Assembly: GCF_007859315.1 (NCBI RefSeq)
Contig: NZ_VOHA01000008.1
Coordinates: 186,001 to 250,000 of the forward strand
DNA from: Reyranella sp. CPCC 100927
Lineage (GTDB): Bacteria; Pseudomonadota; Alphaproteobacteria; Reyranellales; Reyranellaceae
DNA: 64,000 bases
Direction: 5' to 3'
Shown: piece after piece, positions 1-8,647 of the stretch
How the letters are laid out: each line of letters starts with the position of its first letter
Position numbering within the stretch: position 1 is the stretch's first letter
The notes under the pieces: generated by a model
Told to the model about the DNA's origin: nothing
The model's input: the letters and a program-made list of their open reading frames with translations, nothing else
Databases searched by the model: none
Made by a program: the position numbers and the translations under genes

Positions 1-18
1 ACCGAGGGAGGAACGGAC

Positions 19-1254
19 ATGAACGCCATCGCCTACGAGTACCCGGAAGATGTGCGCGCCGTGCGCGATGGCATCGAAGGCTTCCTGCATGCGGAAGTCT
101 TCACGCGACACGAGCGGCACGAGGCGCTGCTGGACGACGACCGCAAGCTCTACGCCGAGGATGGCCGCTTCAGCCCGGCGGTGCTCGACATCATCCGCGA
201 GATCCGCATGGCCTCGGCCGCGGCCGGCTACTACGCCATGTGCGCACCCGAGCAGATCGGCGGTGCCGGGATGGGCCATGTCGCCTGGTTCGGCGTGTGG
301 GAAAAGATCTTCCATGCCTGCGGCTACAAGCATTGGCTTGGCCACTACGCCGTGAGCCACTGGGCGATGGGACCAAGCCCCGTGCTCGCCAAGATGACGC
401 CGGAAGCCAAGCGCCGGATCCTGCCCGACATGATGTCCGGCAAGACCAGCATGTGCTTCGGGCTGTCCGAGCCCGGCGCCGGCTCGGATGCAGCTCGCAT
501 CAAGACCCGCGCGGTCGCCGACGGCGAGGGCTGGCGCCTGAGCGGCGGCAAGATCTGGACGACGAACAGCCCGCATGCCGAGTTCTGCATCGTCTTCGCC
601 GTCACTGACGCGGAGCGCGCATCGCAGGGCAAGGGCGGCATCAGCGCCTTCCTGGTGCCGACCGACGCTCCCGGTTTCAAGGTCGAGCGCATCATCAAGA
701 TGTGGGGTAGCGCCGGCGGTGACGAAGCGCTGCTGCACTTCGACGACGTGCGGATCGAGCCCTACCAGCTCGTCGGCGAGCTGCATCGCGGCTTCGCTAC
801 GGCGATGCTGGGGGTCAACCTCGGGCGCATCTACAACTCGGCCCGCGCCGTCGGCGTCTCGCGCTGGGCGCTGGAGATGGGCTTCGAGTACACCAAGGTG
901 CGCCAGGCTTTCGGCCATCCGATAGCCGAATACCAGGGGGTCACCTTCCCGCTGGCGGAAGCGGCGATGCAGATCCACGCCGCGCACCTAATGAGCCTCA
1001 ACGTCTCGCAGCTCCTCGATCGCGGCCTGCCTGCCCGCAAGGAGCTGTCGATGACCAAGGCCTTTGCCGTCCAGGCCGGCGCCAAGGCCCTGGACTCGGT
1101 GATGCAGGTACACGGCGCGATGGGCATGACCAACGAGCTGAACCTGACCGAGGCCTATGTGTCGATGCGCAAGGTGAACATCGCCGACGGCTCGAACGAG
1201 ATCCTGCGCCGCGCCATCGCCCGGGCGATGCTCGACGGCGACATGGCGTTGTGA
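19..1254 (+). CDS. Acyl-CoA dehydrogenase family protein
   Basis: FAD-dependent alpha,beta-dehydrogenation of an acyl-CoA thioester is the family reaction. The 411-residue length is normal for the family. The FAD/substrate loop CFGLSEPGAGSDAARIK lies near residues 144-160, and the C-terminal motif VHGAMGMTN near 363 is followed by ADGSNEILRR near 391. The Asp of ADGSNE sits where the catalytic Glu of medium-chain enzymes is found, as in ACAD10/11-type members. A GGAGG ribosome site lies about 9 bases before the ATG. It heads an apparent operon with a solute receptor, a CoA-transferase and an enoyl-CoA hydratase/isomerase, which suggests catabolism of an imported carboxylate. The substrate cannot be read from sequence. 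Confidence 0.93.
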   Translation: MNAIAYEYPEDVRAVRDGIEGFLHAEVFTRHERHEALLDDDRKLYAEDGRFSPAVLDIIREIRMASAAAGYYAMCAPEQIGGAGMGHVAWFGVWEKIFHACGYKHWLGHYAVSHWAMGPSPVLAKMTPEAKRRILPDMMSGKTSMCFGLSEPGAGSDAARIKTRAVADGEGWRLSGGKIWTTNSPHAEFCIVFAVTDAERASQGKGGISAFLVPTDAPGFKVERIIKMWGSAGGDEALLHFDDVRIEPYQLVGELHRGFATAMLGVNLGRIYNSARAVGVSRWALEMGFEYTKVRQAFGHPIAEYQGVTFPLAEAAMQIHAAHLMSLNVSQLLDRGLPARKELSMTKAFAVQAGAKALDSVMQVHGAMGMTNELNLTEAYVSMRKVNIADGSNEILRRAIARAMLDGDMAL

Positions 1255-1288
1255 CCGGTGCTGCAGGACAGGCGAGGAGATCACAGAC

Positions 1289-2272
1289 ATGCTGACGAGA
1301 CGACGCCTGGCAACGCTGGCATCCGCCCTGACGCTGCCCGCCGCTGCCGCGCGCGCAGAAGAGCGCTGGCCAACGAAGCTGTTGCGTGTCCTGGTTGGAT
1401 CGGCGCCGGGCAGCAGCGTCGATGCACCGGTGCGCGCCGTCTGCCAACGGCTCAGCGAGCGCTTCGGCGTGTCGATCGTCGTCGAGAACAAGGTGGGTGC
1501 TGCGGGTACGATCGCGGCGACCGAAGCGCTGCGCGCGCCGGCCGATGGCTACACGCTGCTGATCGGCACCAACGGCGAGCTGGTCAATGGCGAGTTTCTT
1601 TGGCGCAACTCGGGACGCAGCTTCCCCTATGACCCGGCCAAGGACTTCGTCCCCGTGGCCCTCGTCCAGCGCGGCGCGGGCATGCTGGTCGCGCGTCCGG
1701 GCCTGGGTATCACCTCCCTCGCCGAACTGATCGCGAAGGCCAAGGCAAACCCGGGAAAGCTCACCATCGGCTCCGGCGGTGTCGGCTCGACGGTGCATCT
1801 GGTGGCAGAGCTGTTCAACAGGGAGGCCGTAATCGACACGCTGATCGTGCACTTCCGCGGCAGCCCGCAGACTCTGATGGCCCTCCGGTCGGGTGATATC
1901 GACATGATGTTCGCCACGCCGTTCGAGATCATCGACTTCGTCAAGCAGAAGGACATGATCCCGCTGGCCGTGAGCCACACGCAGCGTATCCCGCTGTACC
2001 CGGACGTGCCTACGTTTGCCGAGCTGGGCTTGCCCAAGGTCATCAATCTGCCGTTTGTCACGTTCTGCGTGCGCAGCGGCACGCCGGATCATGTGGTGCG
2101 CGCACTCAACCAGGCCGTTATCGAGGAGATCGCCGGCGGTCCCGGCAAGCCGCCGCTCACATCGCCCGGCCGTGAATCGCCACCGCTGACGCCGGAACAG
2201 CTCGCCGCCTTCATCACCCATGAGCGCGAGCGCTGGGCCGACATCATCCTCAAGGCCAAGATCGCCACCTGA
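1289..2272 (+). CDS. Tripartite tricarboxylate transporter (Bug/TctC) substrate-binding protein
   Basis: Periplasmic solute receptor of the Bug family, 327 residues. It opens with a twin-arginine-like signal (MLTRRRLATLASALTLPAAAARA) and then the typical mature start WPTKLLRVLVGSAPGSS. ENKVGAAGTIAA, ADGYTLLIGT and DIDMMF are recognisable family motifs. No TctA/TctB membrane subunits are nearby, which is common for orphan Bug proteins. It sits 34 bases after the acyl-CoA dehydrogenase and 62 bases before a CoA-transferase, so it probably captures the carboxylate that those enzymes process. The ligand is unknown. Confidence 0.93.
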   Translation: MLTRRRLATLASALTLPAAAARAEERWPTKLLRVLVGSAPGSSVDAPVRAVCQRLSERFGVSIVVENKVGAAGTIAATEALRAPADGYTLLIGTNGELVNGEFLWRNSGRSFPYDPAKDFVPVALVQRGAGMLVARPGLGITSLAELIAKAKANPGKLTIGSGGVGSTVHLVAELFNREAVIDTLIVHFRGSPQTLMALRSGDIDMMFATPFEIIDFVKQKDMIPLAVSHTQRIPLYPDVPTFAELGLPKVINLPFVTFCVRSGTPDHVVRALNQAVIEEIAGGPGKPPLTSPGRESPPLTPEQLAAFITHERERWADIILKAKIAT

Positions 2273-2334
2273 CACGCAAGCCAACCGGAAATCCGGGCGC
2301 TCGCGCCCATGTCGCAGAAGCGGGGTACACGGCC

Positions 2335-3486
2335 ATGCAGCCGCTGAAAGGCGTGCGCGTGATGGAGTTCACGCTCAACATTGCCGGCTCCCAGGCGGGA
2401 CAGATCCTCGCCGCCCTGGGAGCCGAGGTAATCAAGATCGAGCGCCCCGACGGTGGTGATGACTGCCGCGCCTGGGGTCCTCCCTTCGCCCGCGGCGCCA
2501 GCATGATGTTCAACACCATGAATCGCGGCAAGAAGAGCATCCGGCTCGACCTCAAGAACGCTGAAGCCGTCGCCTGGGTCAGGCAGCAGCTCGCCAAACA
2601 CGACGTGCTGATAGAGAACATGCGCCCCGGTGCCATGGAAGCCGCCGGTCTGGGCGCTGCCGCGTTGCGCGCCGAGCACCCACATCTCGTCTACTGCTCG
2701 CTGTCGGCCTTCGGCTCGCGCGGCCCGCTGCAGGGGAGTCCGGGCTACGAGGAAGTCGTCCAAGCATTTTCGGGTCTCTTCAGCGTCAATGGCGACGAGG
2801 CCTCGCCGCCGGCACGCATCGGCACCTCGGTGCTGGATCTTGGCACCGGGATCTGGGCGGCGCTCGGCTGCCTTTCGGCACTGATGGAACGACACCGCAC
2901 CGGGCAGGGCTGCCTCGTGGAGGGTTCGCTGCTGGAGACCGCGCTCGGCTGGCTTGCCCTTCCGCTTGCCACCTATGCCGCGTCGGGCGAATTGCCGCGC
3001 CGCTCCCGGTCAGGGAGCGCCAAGGTGGTGGTCTATCGCTGCTTCGACGCCCAGGATGGCGAGATCATGATCGCCGGCGCCAATGACCGCCTGTTCGCCA
3101 AGCTGGCGCGCGCGCTTGGCCATCCCGAGTGGGCTGGCGACGAACGCTTCCGCACCGCGCGCGGCCGCAGCGCAAACCGCGAGATGCTGAACGGCATGAT
3201 CGAACCGCTTGTCCGCAGCGCAACGCGCGCGCAGTGGATGGCTCGCCTGGCGGCTGCCGGCGTCCCGTGCGCACCGGTCAACACGCTTCCGGACGTGCTT
3301 GACCACCCGCAGGTCCAGGCGCTGGATATCTTCGACAGGGTCGAAGGCTCCGACGCCCGCCTCGTTCGCCTGCCGGTGTCGTTCGATGGCCTGCGCCCGC
3401 GCGCAGCGCGACCGGCGCCGATGCTTGGTGAGCATGATCCCGATCGACCTGTCGCAGGCGCAGCCGCGCGAACCGCCACCGAGTGA
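2335..3486 (+). CDS. CaiB/BaiF class III CoA-transferase
   Basis: 383 residues. Class III CoA-transferases move CoA between thioesters and free carboxylates. The N-terminus (LKGVRVMEFTLNIAGSQAGQILAALGAEVIKIERPDGGD) is typical of the family. The segment IGTSVLDLGTGIWAALG near residue 165 carries the Asp expected to form the acyl anhydride. The gene overlaps the start region of the next gene, showing tight coupling to the enoyl-CoA hydratase/isomerase. It likely activates the acid bound by the upstream receptor. Confidence 0.93.
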   Translation: MQPLKGVRVMEFTLNIAGSQAGQILAALGAEVIKIERPDGGDDCRAWGPPFARGASMMFNTMNRGKKSIRLDLKNAEAVAWVRQQLAKHDVLIENMRPGAMEAAGLGAAALRAEHPHLVYCSLSAFGSRGPLQGSPGYEEVVQAFSGLFSVNGDEASPPARIGTSVLDLGTGIWAALGCLSALMERHRTGQGCLVEGSLLETALGWLALPLATYAASGELPRRSRSGSAKVVVYRCFDAQDGEIMIAGANDRLFAKLARALGHPEWAGDERFRTARGRSANREMLNGMIEPLVRSATRAQWMARLAAAGVPCAPVNTLPDVLDHPQVQALDIFDRVEGSDARLVRLPVSFDGLRPRAARPAPMLGEHDPDRPVAGAAARTATE

Positions 3487-3494
3487 GGATGACG

Positions 3495-4304
3495 ATGCAG
3501 CTCACGCACATTCGCTTCGAGGTCGCCGACGAGATCGCCACCATCACGCTCAACCGTCCCGATGCGCGCAATGCGCTGTCGACGGAGATGCGCCAGGACC
3601 TCGACCAGGTGCTCGCCCTGCTCAAGGAGCAGGCCGGCAGGCAGGTCAAGGCGGCGATCATCACCGGTGCCGGCGGCAACTTTTCGGCCGGCGGCGACGT
3701 CAAGCGCATGCGCGCGCAGGAGGAACCGCCTCTGGAGATGCGCAAGCGCATGCGCGATGCCCACAATCGCCTGCATGACCTCGTCAATCTCGAGCTGCCG
3801 GTGATCGTCGCCGTCGATGGCGCTGCGGCCGGCGCGGGATGCAACCTTGCCCTGGCGGGTGACTTCATCCTGGCCACGCCGCGCGCCTTCTTCCTGCAGG
3901 CCTTCGGCCGTATCGGCCTGGTGCCGGATTGGTCCGGGCTGTTCCTGCTGCCGCGCATCGTCGGCCTGCAGAAGGCCAAGGAACTGATCTTCAGCGCCCG
4001 CCGGCTGCCCGCCGCGGAAGCCAAGGAGCTCGGAATCGTCTACGCCATCCATTCCCCTGAAACCCTGATGGCCGAGGCGCGCAAGCTCGCCGGCCGGTTC
4101 CGCCATGCGTCAACGGCTGCAATCGCCATGTCGAAAACGATCCTCAACCACTCCTTCGAACTCGACCTGCACGCGGTTCTGGAGATGGAGGCCACCAGCC
4201 AGGCGATCGCCCGCAACACCGATTATCACCGCCAGGCCGTGGCGCGGTTCAGCAACAGGCAACCCAGCCTGTTCGACTGGGAAGCGATGGATCGCGAAAA
4301 CTGA
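3495..4304 (+). CDS. Enoyl-CoA hydratase/isomerase, PaaG-like
   Basis: Crotonase-fold protein of about 269 residues. I chose the ATG at 3495 because GTGAGG lies six bases upstream; an ATG at 3489 and a GTG at 3483 are in frame too. The oxyanion-hole segments are ITGAGGNFSAGGDVK and DGAAAGAGCNLALAGDF. FGRIGLVPDWSGLFLLPR replaces the usual hydratase glutamates and resembles PaaG-type ring-opening isomerases or double-bond isomerases with a catalytic Asp. It is the last gene of the 19-4304 operon. The substrate is unknown. Confidence 0.9.
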   Translation: MQLTHIRFEVADEIATITLNRPDARNALSTEMRQDLDQVLALLKEQAGRQVKAAIITGAGGNFSAGGDVKRMRAQEEPPLEMRKRMRDAHNRLHDLVNLELPVIVAVDGAAAGAGCNLALAGDFILATPRAFFLQAFGRIGLVPDWSGLFLLPRIVGLQKAKELIFSARRLPAAEAKELGIVYAIHSPETLMAEARKLAGRFRHASTAAIAMSKTILNHSFELDLHAVLEMEATSQAIARNTDYHRQAVARFSNRQPSLFDWEAMDREN

Positions 4305-4310
4305 CCAACC

Positions 4311-4352
4311 CGCGGCTTGATCGGGATGCAGCACTTCCAGAGCGGCGCTGCC
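4311..4352 (-). pseudogene. Remnant of the 3' end of a 2OG-Fe(II) oxygenase gene
   Basis: These 42 bases closely match the last codons of the intact oxygenase gene whose 3' end is near 5371-5412; both share CTTGATCGGGATGC and TTCCA. Read on the minus strand the remnant gives LWKCCIPIKPR against LWKGRIPIKLPG in the intact protein. No reading frame continues from it. It looks like debris of an older third copy of the oxygenase. Confidence 0.5.
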
Positions 4353-4380
4353 CCGCGCCCGCTCCGCCGCGACTTCACGT

Positions 4381-4527
4381 CCGGCGGCCGGCCTGCAGAT
4401 CGTCGGCCCCAAGTACAGCGAACGCCTGATCCTGCGCGCCGCCGCGGCGTACGAAGCGGCCTCGCTGGCATCATCGTGGCCCACGCCGGCGCTGGCGGCG
4501 TCGCTGGTGACGATGACGTCGGCATAG
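4381..4527 (+). pseudogene. Remnant of an amidase 3' end
   Basis: The frame through 4381-4527 reads AAGLQIVGPKYSERLILRAA and ends at TAG. GLQIVGP followed by a helix with Y-E is the characteristic C-terminus of amidase-signature enzymes. No signature domain or start exists upstream, because the preceding gene ends at 4304. This is therefore the surviving tail of a deleted amidase gene, fused to debris of an oxygenase gene. Confidence 0.6.
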
Positions 4528-4620
4528 CCTGGAGCGCGGGCGCTCCGCCCACTCATATCGTGTCAGGCAAAAGCAAGCCTTCGCCATGAAGGCGGGCGGG
4601 ACGCCCGCGCTCCCGGGCGC
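4528..4620. repeat. GC-rich palindromic repeat (GGAGCGCGGGCG family)
   Basis: Left arm GGAGCGCGGGCGCTCCGCC and right arm GGCGGGCGGGACGCCCGCG with a short AT-richer spacer. The same family recurs near 5.25, 17.34, 18.85 and 21.8 kb. The rest of 4305-4783 holds the two gene remnants and no intact gene. Confidence 0.6.
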
Positions 4621-4704
4621 ATGCAGACAACGAACCCGGTAACGTGCAAGCGGCCGCTTCCGCATGGGAGGGTTGTCGGCTGCGATCGTGAAGGGAAGCG
4701 GCTG

Positions 4705-4716
4705 GATTGTACAATC
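4705..4716. promoter_or_regulatory. 12-bp perfect palindrome upstream of a VOC gene
   Basis: GATTGTACAATC is its own reverse complement and lies about 68 bases before the VOC gene start. It contains a TACAAT that could be a -10 element, but no convincing -35 was seen. Its role as an operator is a guess. Confidence 0.25.
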
Positions 4717-4783
4717 TGCTTCGTGCCGGCGGGCTCATCTCGCCGGCACAGGGTTGTTGCGTTCACTGGTCAAGGGAGGACCG

Positions 4784-5167
4784 ATGTTCACTCACATTTT
4801 TGTCGGCGCGGACGACGTCGCCGCATCGAAAAAGTTCTACGACGCGGCGCTCGGCGCCATTGGCGTCCCGGAGGGTAAGGCCGATCCGAGGGGGCGGGTC
4901 TTCTATCGCACCCAGAGCGGCACGTTCGGCATCACGAAGCCGATCGATGGCAAGGCAACGACACATGCCAATGGCGGCACCATCGGCTTCGCCTGCGACA
5001 GCCCTGAAAAGGTGCAGGCTTTCCACGATGCGGGGGTCGCAAACGGCGGCAAGAGCATCGAGGATCCGCCCGGCCTGCGCGAAGGTGGTGGCGCGAAGCT
5101 CTACATTGCCTATCTGCGCGATCCTTGCGGCAACAAGATCTGCGCGTTGCACCGCGCCAAGGCCTAG
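4784..5167 (+). CDS. VOC family protein (glyoxalase/bleomycin-resistance fold)
   Basis: 127-residue single-unit vicinal-oxygen-chelate protein starting MFTHIFVGADDVAASKKFYDAALGA. AAGGGAGGA lies immediately upstream and decides this start over longer readings. The C-terminus LRDPCGNKICALH is typical of the fold. The usual metal-ligand pattern (H near the start, C-terminal E) is only partly present: the H in FTHIFVG is kept, while the terminal Glu position is occupied by C/A. A catalytic role is therefore uncertain. It stands alone between gene debris and the convergent oxygenase pair. Confidence 0.85.
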   Translation: MFTHIFVGADDVAASKKFYDAALGAIGVPEGKADPRGRVFYRTQSGTFGITKPIDGKATTHANGGTIGFACDSPEKVQAFHDAGVANGGKSIEDPPGLREGGGAKLYIAYLRDPCGNKICALHRAKA

Positions 5168-5249
5168 GCGCCGTTTCCGACATAACAAGAGCAGCCTGCA
5201 GCGCGCGGCGCTGCAGGCTGCGTTGCCCAACAATGCGGACTTGGCGATG

Positions 5250-5330
5250 ACATGAGCGGGCCGGAGGCCCGCGCTCCCAGGGGACGACCACCTGAGCATC
5301 CCTGGCAGCGCGGGCGTCCCGCCCGCAGTT
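5250..5330. repeat. GC-rich palindromic repeat (GGGAGCGCGGGCG family)
   Basis: Arms GAGCGGGCCGGAGGCCCGCG and GCGCGGGCGTCCCGCCCGC face each other around a short loop. It lies between convergent genes, so a hairpin could act as a bidirectional transcription end, but no T-run follows. Confidence 0.6.
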
Positions 5331-5363
5331 TGCGGAGCGCTGGAGGCCGCCCGCGATCCGGGT

Positions 5364-6020
5364 TCAACCGGGCAGCTTGATCGGGATGCGGCCCTTCCAC
5401 AGCGGTGCCGAGGCTGTCTCGCCGTACTGGTGGAACATCAGGTTGAAGGCGATCGACACGCGCTCCGCGTTGGAGGCATTCACCGGCACCTGGTGCACCA
5501 GCCAGCCCGGAAACAGCACCAACCGCCCGTCACGGGCTTCGATGGTCACGCTGTTGCCGTTGAGCAGGTTGAACTCTTCCGGCTGCGGCATCAGCACCGA
5601 AGCCTGCGCACGGGGATCGAGGAACTCGATGCGGTCGGCGCCCTGCGGGATGGACACGTAGTAGACGCCGCTCAGGAAATTGTTGGGATGGCTGTGGCTG
5701 GAGTTCACGCCGCCGGGCGGATTGATGTTGGCCCAACAGCCGGTGACGAACATCGTGTACTTTGCCAGGTGCATCGAGCGCAGGGCGCCGCGCGCGGCCG
5801 TCTCGATCAGGCCGACGAACTCGGCGAATTGCGGCAGCTTGTGAATCACTGGATCGGTCTGCCAGTTGGTGCCTCTGGGGATGTCCGGCCGCGGTGTCGC
5901 CAGTGCCGTGATCTCGGCCATCAGCTTGCCGTTGAGCGCCCGGGCCGCGTCCGGCTTCAGGTCGACGATCCATATCGGCGTCGGGAAGACCTGTCGCATC
6001 TCGGTGCGTTCGATGGTCAT
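5364..6020 (-). CDS. Putative 2OG-Fe(II) oxygenase (copy 1)
   Basis: 218-residue protein of the small putative 2OG-Fe(II) oxygenase family (2OG-FeII_Oxy_5 type). Seen are an N-terminal FPTPIWIVDL, the core SSHSHPNNFLSGVYYVSIP with candidate iron-binding His, IEFLDPR with a candidate acidic ligand, and LVLFPGWLVHQVPVN with the distal His and AERVSIAFN with the co-substrate Arg. The substrate is unknown for this family; some members hydroxylate peptides or small molecules. Its start overlaps the stop of the upstream paralogue by four bases, so the two are co-transcribed. Confidence 0.82.
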   Translation of the reverse strand: MTIERTEMRQVFPTPIWIVDLKPDAARALNGKLMAEITALATPRPDIPRGTNWQTDPVIHKLPQFAEFVGLIETAARGALRSMHLAKYTMFVTGCWANINPPGGVNSSHSHPNNFLSGVYYVSIPQGADRIEFLDPRAQASVLMPQPEEFNLLNGNSVTIEARDGRLVLFPGWLVHQVPVNASNAERVSIAFNLMFHQYGETASAPLWKGRIPIKLPG

Positions 6021-6700
6021 GGCGCGTCCTGTTCGGCCTTGCGGGTCGCGACGTTACCCTTCCACATCGGGGCGCTCAGCGTCTCGGTGTAGTGCGGGAT
6101 CATGAAATTGAACGCGATGCTGATGCGCTCCAGTTCGCTCTGGTTCGACACGACGTGATGCTGCAGCCACGACGGAAACAGCACGATACGGCCGTCCTGC
6201 ACCTTCACCGACAGGCTGTTGGTGTTGCGGGCGTTGAACTGCGTCGGCCGCGGCATCAGCACGTGCGCCTGCGGCCGCGGATCGGACACCACGATCTCGG
6301 CCGCATCCGGCCCGGATTGTATGTAGTAGGTACCGCTCAGCAGGTTGTTGGGGTGCGTGTGGCGCGGATGATGGGCGCCGGGCGGATTGATGTTGGCCCA
6401 GCAGCCGGTGATCACCAGCGGATGCGCCTCCAGGCCCCACCAGCGCAGGGCGCCGCGCGCGGCCATGGTCACGACCTCGCACAGCCGGGCGAACTTGGGG
6501 CTTTCGTGCAGATCCTGCGCCGTCTGCCAGTTGGCGCCCTTGGGGATCGTTGGGCGCGGCGTGAGAAGGCGTTCGATCTCCGCGCGCAGCGCATCGTTGA
6601 GCGGCCGGTACGTCGTGGGATCGAGGTCGACGATCCACAGCGGCGTCGGAAAGATCTCCTGCACCTCGACCTTGCTGATCTTCGGCTGCTCACCCGCCAT
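6017..6700 (-). CDS. Putative 2OG-Fe(II) oxygenase (copy 2)
   Basis: 227 residues from MAGEQPKISKVEVQEIFPTP. A longer frame upstream is only a read-through of an inverted repeat, so I chose the ATG at 6700. It keeps the same landmarks as its neighbour: FPTPLWIVDLDP, HPRHTHPNNLLSGTYYI, VVSDPRPQAHVLMP, IVLFPSWLQHHVVSNQ and LERISIAFNF. The tandem pair arose by duplication, and a fragment of a third copy is visible at 4311-4352. Function is unknown. Confidence 0.82.
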   Translation of the reverse strand: MAGEQPKISKVEVQEIFPTPLWIVDLDPTTYRPLNDALRAEIERLLTPRPTIPKGANWQTAQDLHESPKFARLCEVVTMAARGALRWWGLEAHPLVITGCWANINPPGAHHPRHTHPNNLLSGTYYIQSGPDAAEIVVSDPRPQAHVLMPRPTQFNARNTNSLSVKVQDGRIVLFPSWLQHHVVSNQSELERISIAFNFMIPHYTETLSAPMWKGNVATRKAEQDAP

Positions 6701-6746
6701 GCACCTGCACTCCCGTCCGTCCGCGGGCGCAGTATAGCGAAGCACC

Positions 6747-6834
6747 GCTGTCATTCCGAGCGCAGCGAAGACTCTTTTGGTGGTCTGCGGACCGGCCGCA
6801 TCGACAGATCCTTCGCTGCGCTCGGGATGACAGC
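6747..6834. repeat. Inverted repeat, CCGAGCGCAGCGA family
   Basis: Arms GCTGTCATTCCGAGCGCAGC (6747 on) and GCTGCGCTCGGGATGACAGC (to 6834) are near-perfect reverse complements with a 40-base spacer. Related elements lie at 37727-37853 and 42203-42278. Confidence 0.75.
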
Positions 6835-6839
6835 GCGCC

Positions 6840-8432
6840 TCAGGACATCGCGTCCAGCAACACCTCGACGTGGCGGGCACCTTGCCCGGCGTCGGCTAGC
6901 GCAAAGGCCGCGGCGACGTAGTGATCGGGGCGCAGCAGCAGGGCGTGATCGGGATAGTCGGCGAGCGTGGTGGCGAACGAGTCGTCGTCCTCGGCGACGG
7001 CCTCGTCAGGAACGGTCGTGGTCCCGGCGGGCAGGACGGCAAGGCGGCCGGCGCCCAGGCGGTCCCACACGGGGTGCCGTAAAGCGGCGAACGCCGCGGC
7101 CGGTGATGCGGTGCGGACCACCAGCATGAAGCGGTTGCCCAGCACGGTGTCGAGACGCACACGCTCGCCCTGCTGCGTGCGCACGAAGGGCTGCGGGAAG
7201 AGCCGACCCACCAAGGTACGCCGCGCGCTTCGGCCATCGGGCACCACGAAGCCGGCGGCGAAGCGCGGCTTGGGTTTGTACTTCATCTGCGCAACGTAGT
7301 CGTGCGCCGGTGGGCAGGCCTTGAGCGCGAGGAAGCCGGTCTGCACCAGGAAGCCCGACAGCCAGCGCCGCGGCGCCATGATGCGCCCCATGCGCAAGGC
7401 CAGCCGGATCATCTCCCAGACATGGGCCATGCGCTCACGCTCGTAGCTGTCGAGCAGCCGCGAACCGACCTGGCCCCGGACCACTGCCGCCAGTTTCCAG
7501 GCAAGATTGTGCGCATCGCGGATGCCGCTGTTCATGCCCTGGCCGGCGAACGGCGGCGTCAGATGCGCGGCATCGCCGGCCAGCAGCACTCGGCCCGTGG
7601 ACCAGCGCGGCGCGACGCGGGCGTGGAAGCGATAGACGACCTGGCGGCGGATGGTCGCTTGCGGATCGGCGCCGTGCGTGTCGAGCAGGTGGCGGATCAT
7701 CGTCGGCTGCAGCAGATCGGCGTCCGCCTCGCCGGGCAGCAGCTTGAATTCGAAGCGCCGCGTGCGGTCGGGGCCGGGCAAGGTGATGCAGGGCCGCCGC
7801 CGGTCGCAGAACACCTCGGTATGCTTGATGCGATTGCCGTGGTTCTCCAGATCGACGATCAGCCAGCGCTCGTCGAATGTGGTGCCGGTGAGCGCGATAC
7901 CCAGCTGCTCGCGCACCGTGCTCGCGGCGCCATCGCAACCAACAAGATAGCCACCCATCACCGTGCGCGCCTCGCCCCGTGGCCCGGTCAGATGCAACAG
8001 CACGCCGTGCGGCTGTGGTTCATGTCGCTCCAGGCGCCAGCCATACAGCGTGGTGACGTGATCGAAGCGATGCAGCGCCTGGCGCAGCTGCTGCTCCAGC
8101 ACCGGCTGGCGGAAGGCGTTGCGCCGGGGATAGCCGTAGGGCGTGCCGATCGGCTCGACCCGCGCGAAGCAGATGCGCCGCGGCGAGTAGTAATGCGAAC
8201 CATAGCCGGCGACGACGTGCGACAAGACATCGTCGATCACGCCGGCGGCCTGCAGGGTACGCAGCGACTCATCGTCGATCGACACCGCGCGCGGCTCCTG
8301 CACCGTTGTGGTGTTGCGCTCGACGACCAGCGTGTCGATGCCGTGAACGCCCAGCAGGTTCGCCAGAACGAGCCCGGTGGGACCGCTGCCGATGATGGCG
8401 ACGGCATGGTGTGACGCAATGTCATGGAGCAT
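6840..8432 (-). CDS. FAD-dependent aromatic hydroxylase (MhpA/PheA-like)
   Basis: 530-residue class A flavoprotein monooxygenase. It has the FAD GxGxxG motif AVAIIGSGPTGLVLANLLG near residue 9, and the second FAD motif GDAAHLTPPFAGQGMNSGIRD near 290. The C-terminus has the thioredoxin-like region of phenol or 3-(3-hydroxyphenyl)propionate hydroxylases. The start at 8432 follows the conserved N-terminus; upstream reading is repeat DNA. With the extradiol dioxygenase and fumarylacetoacetase-like hydrolase upstream, it suggests hydroxylation of an aromatic ring before meta cleavage. The substrate is not determinable. Confidence 0.9.
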   Translation of the reverse strand: MLHDIASHHAVAIIGSGPTGLVLANLLGVHGIDTLVVERNTTTVQEPRAVSIDDESLRTLQAAGVIDDVLSHVVAGYGSHYYSPRRICFARVEPIGTPYGYPRRNAFRQPVLEQQLRQALHRFDHVTTLYGWRLERHEPQPHGVLLHLTGPRGEARTVMGGYLVGCDGAASTVREQLGIALTGTTFDERWLIVDLENHGNRIKHTEVFCDRRRPCITLPGPDRTRRFEFKLLPGEADADLLQPTMIRHLLDTHGADPQATIRRQVVYRFHARVAPRWSTGRVLLAGDAAHLTPPFAGQGMNSGIRDAHNLAWKLAAVVRGQVGSRLLDSYERERMAHVWEMIRLALRMGRIMAPRRWLSGFLVQTGFLALKACPPAHDYVAQMKYKPKPRFAAGFVVPDGRSARRTLVGRLFPQPFVRTQQGERVRLDTVLGNRFMLVVRTASPAAAFAALRHPVWDRLGAGRLAVLPAGTTTVPDEAVAEDDDSFATTLADYPDHALLLRPDHYVAAAFALADAGQGARHVEVLLDAMS

Positions 8433-8445
8433 GAATGCCTCGCCT

Positions 8446-8641
8446 ATTCCCTCCCCCAGCTTCGCTGGGGGAGGTGGCCGTTTCGGTGCTTCGACGCTTG
8501 GCGTCGAAGCACCTGAGCCGGAGGGGGAGCCGACGCGGTTTCCGTTACAGAGACCACGTCGGGTCCCCTCCGCCCACCGACGTTTCGACGCTGCGCGTCG
8601 AAACGTCGTATCGGGGCACCTCCCCACTGCGTGGGGAGGAA
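8446..8641. repeat. Cluster of four short hairpins in an intergenic repeat
   Basis: Consecutive hairpins CCTCCCCCAGC/GCTGGGGGAGG, CTTCGACGC/GCGTCGAAG, GTTTCGACGC/GCGTCGAAAC and CCTCCCCAC/GTGGGGAGG. The whole is an imperfect inverted repeat around a unique centre. Similar composite elements are at 13154-13311 and 40398-40584. Confidence 0.65.
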
Positions 8642-8647
8642 GATACG

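Noticed and set aside
998..2284. Long minus-strand open frame of 428 codons opposite the acyl-CoA dehydrogenase and Bug genes
   Set aside because: Arg/His/Gly-rich composition without any domain, antisense to two clear genes; a high-GC shadow frame.
6701..6880. N-terminal extension of the second oxygenase by 60 residues (HPERSEGS-like peptide)
   Set aside because: The extension is a read-through of an inverted repeat, and the conserved domain begins after the ATG at 6700.
8446..8641. Possible CRISPR array from regularly placed hairpins
   Set aside because: The hairpins differ from one another and there are no equal-length repeats or spacers.
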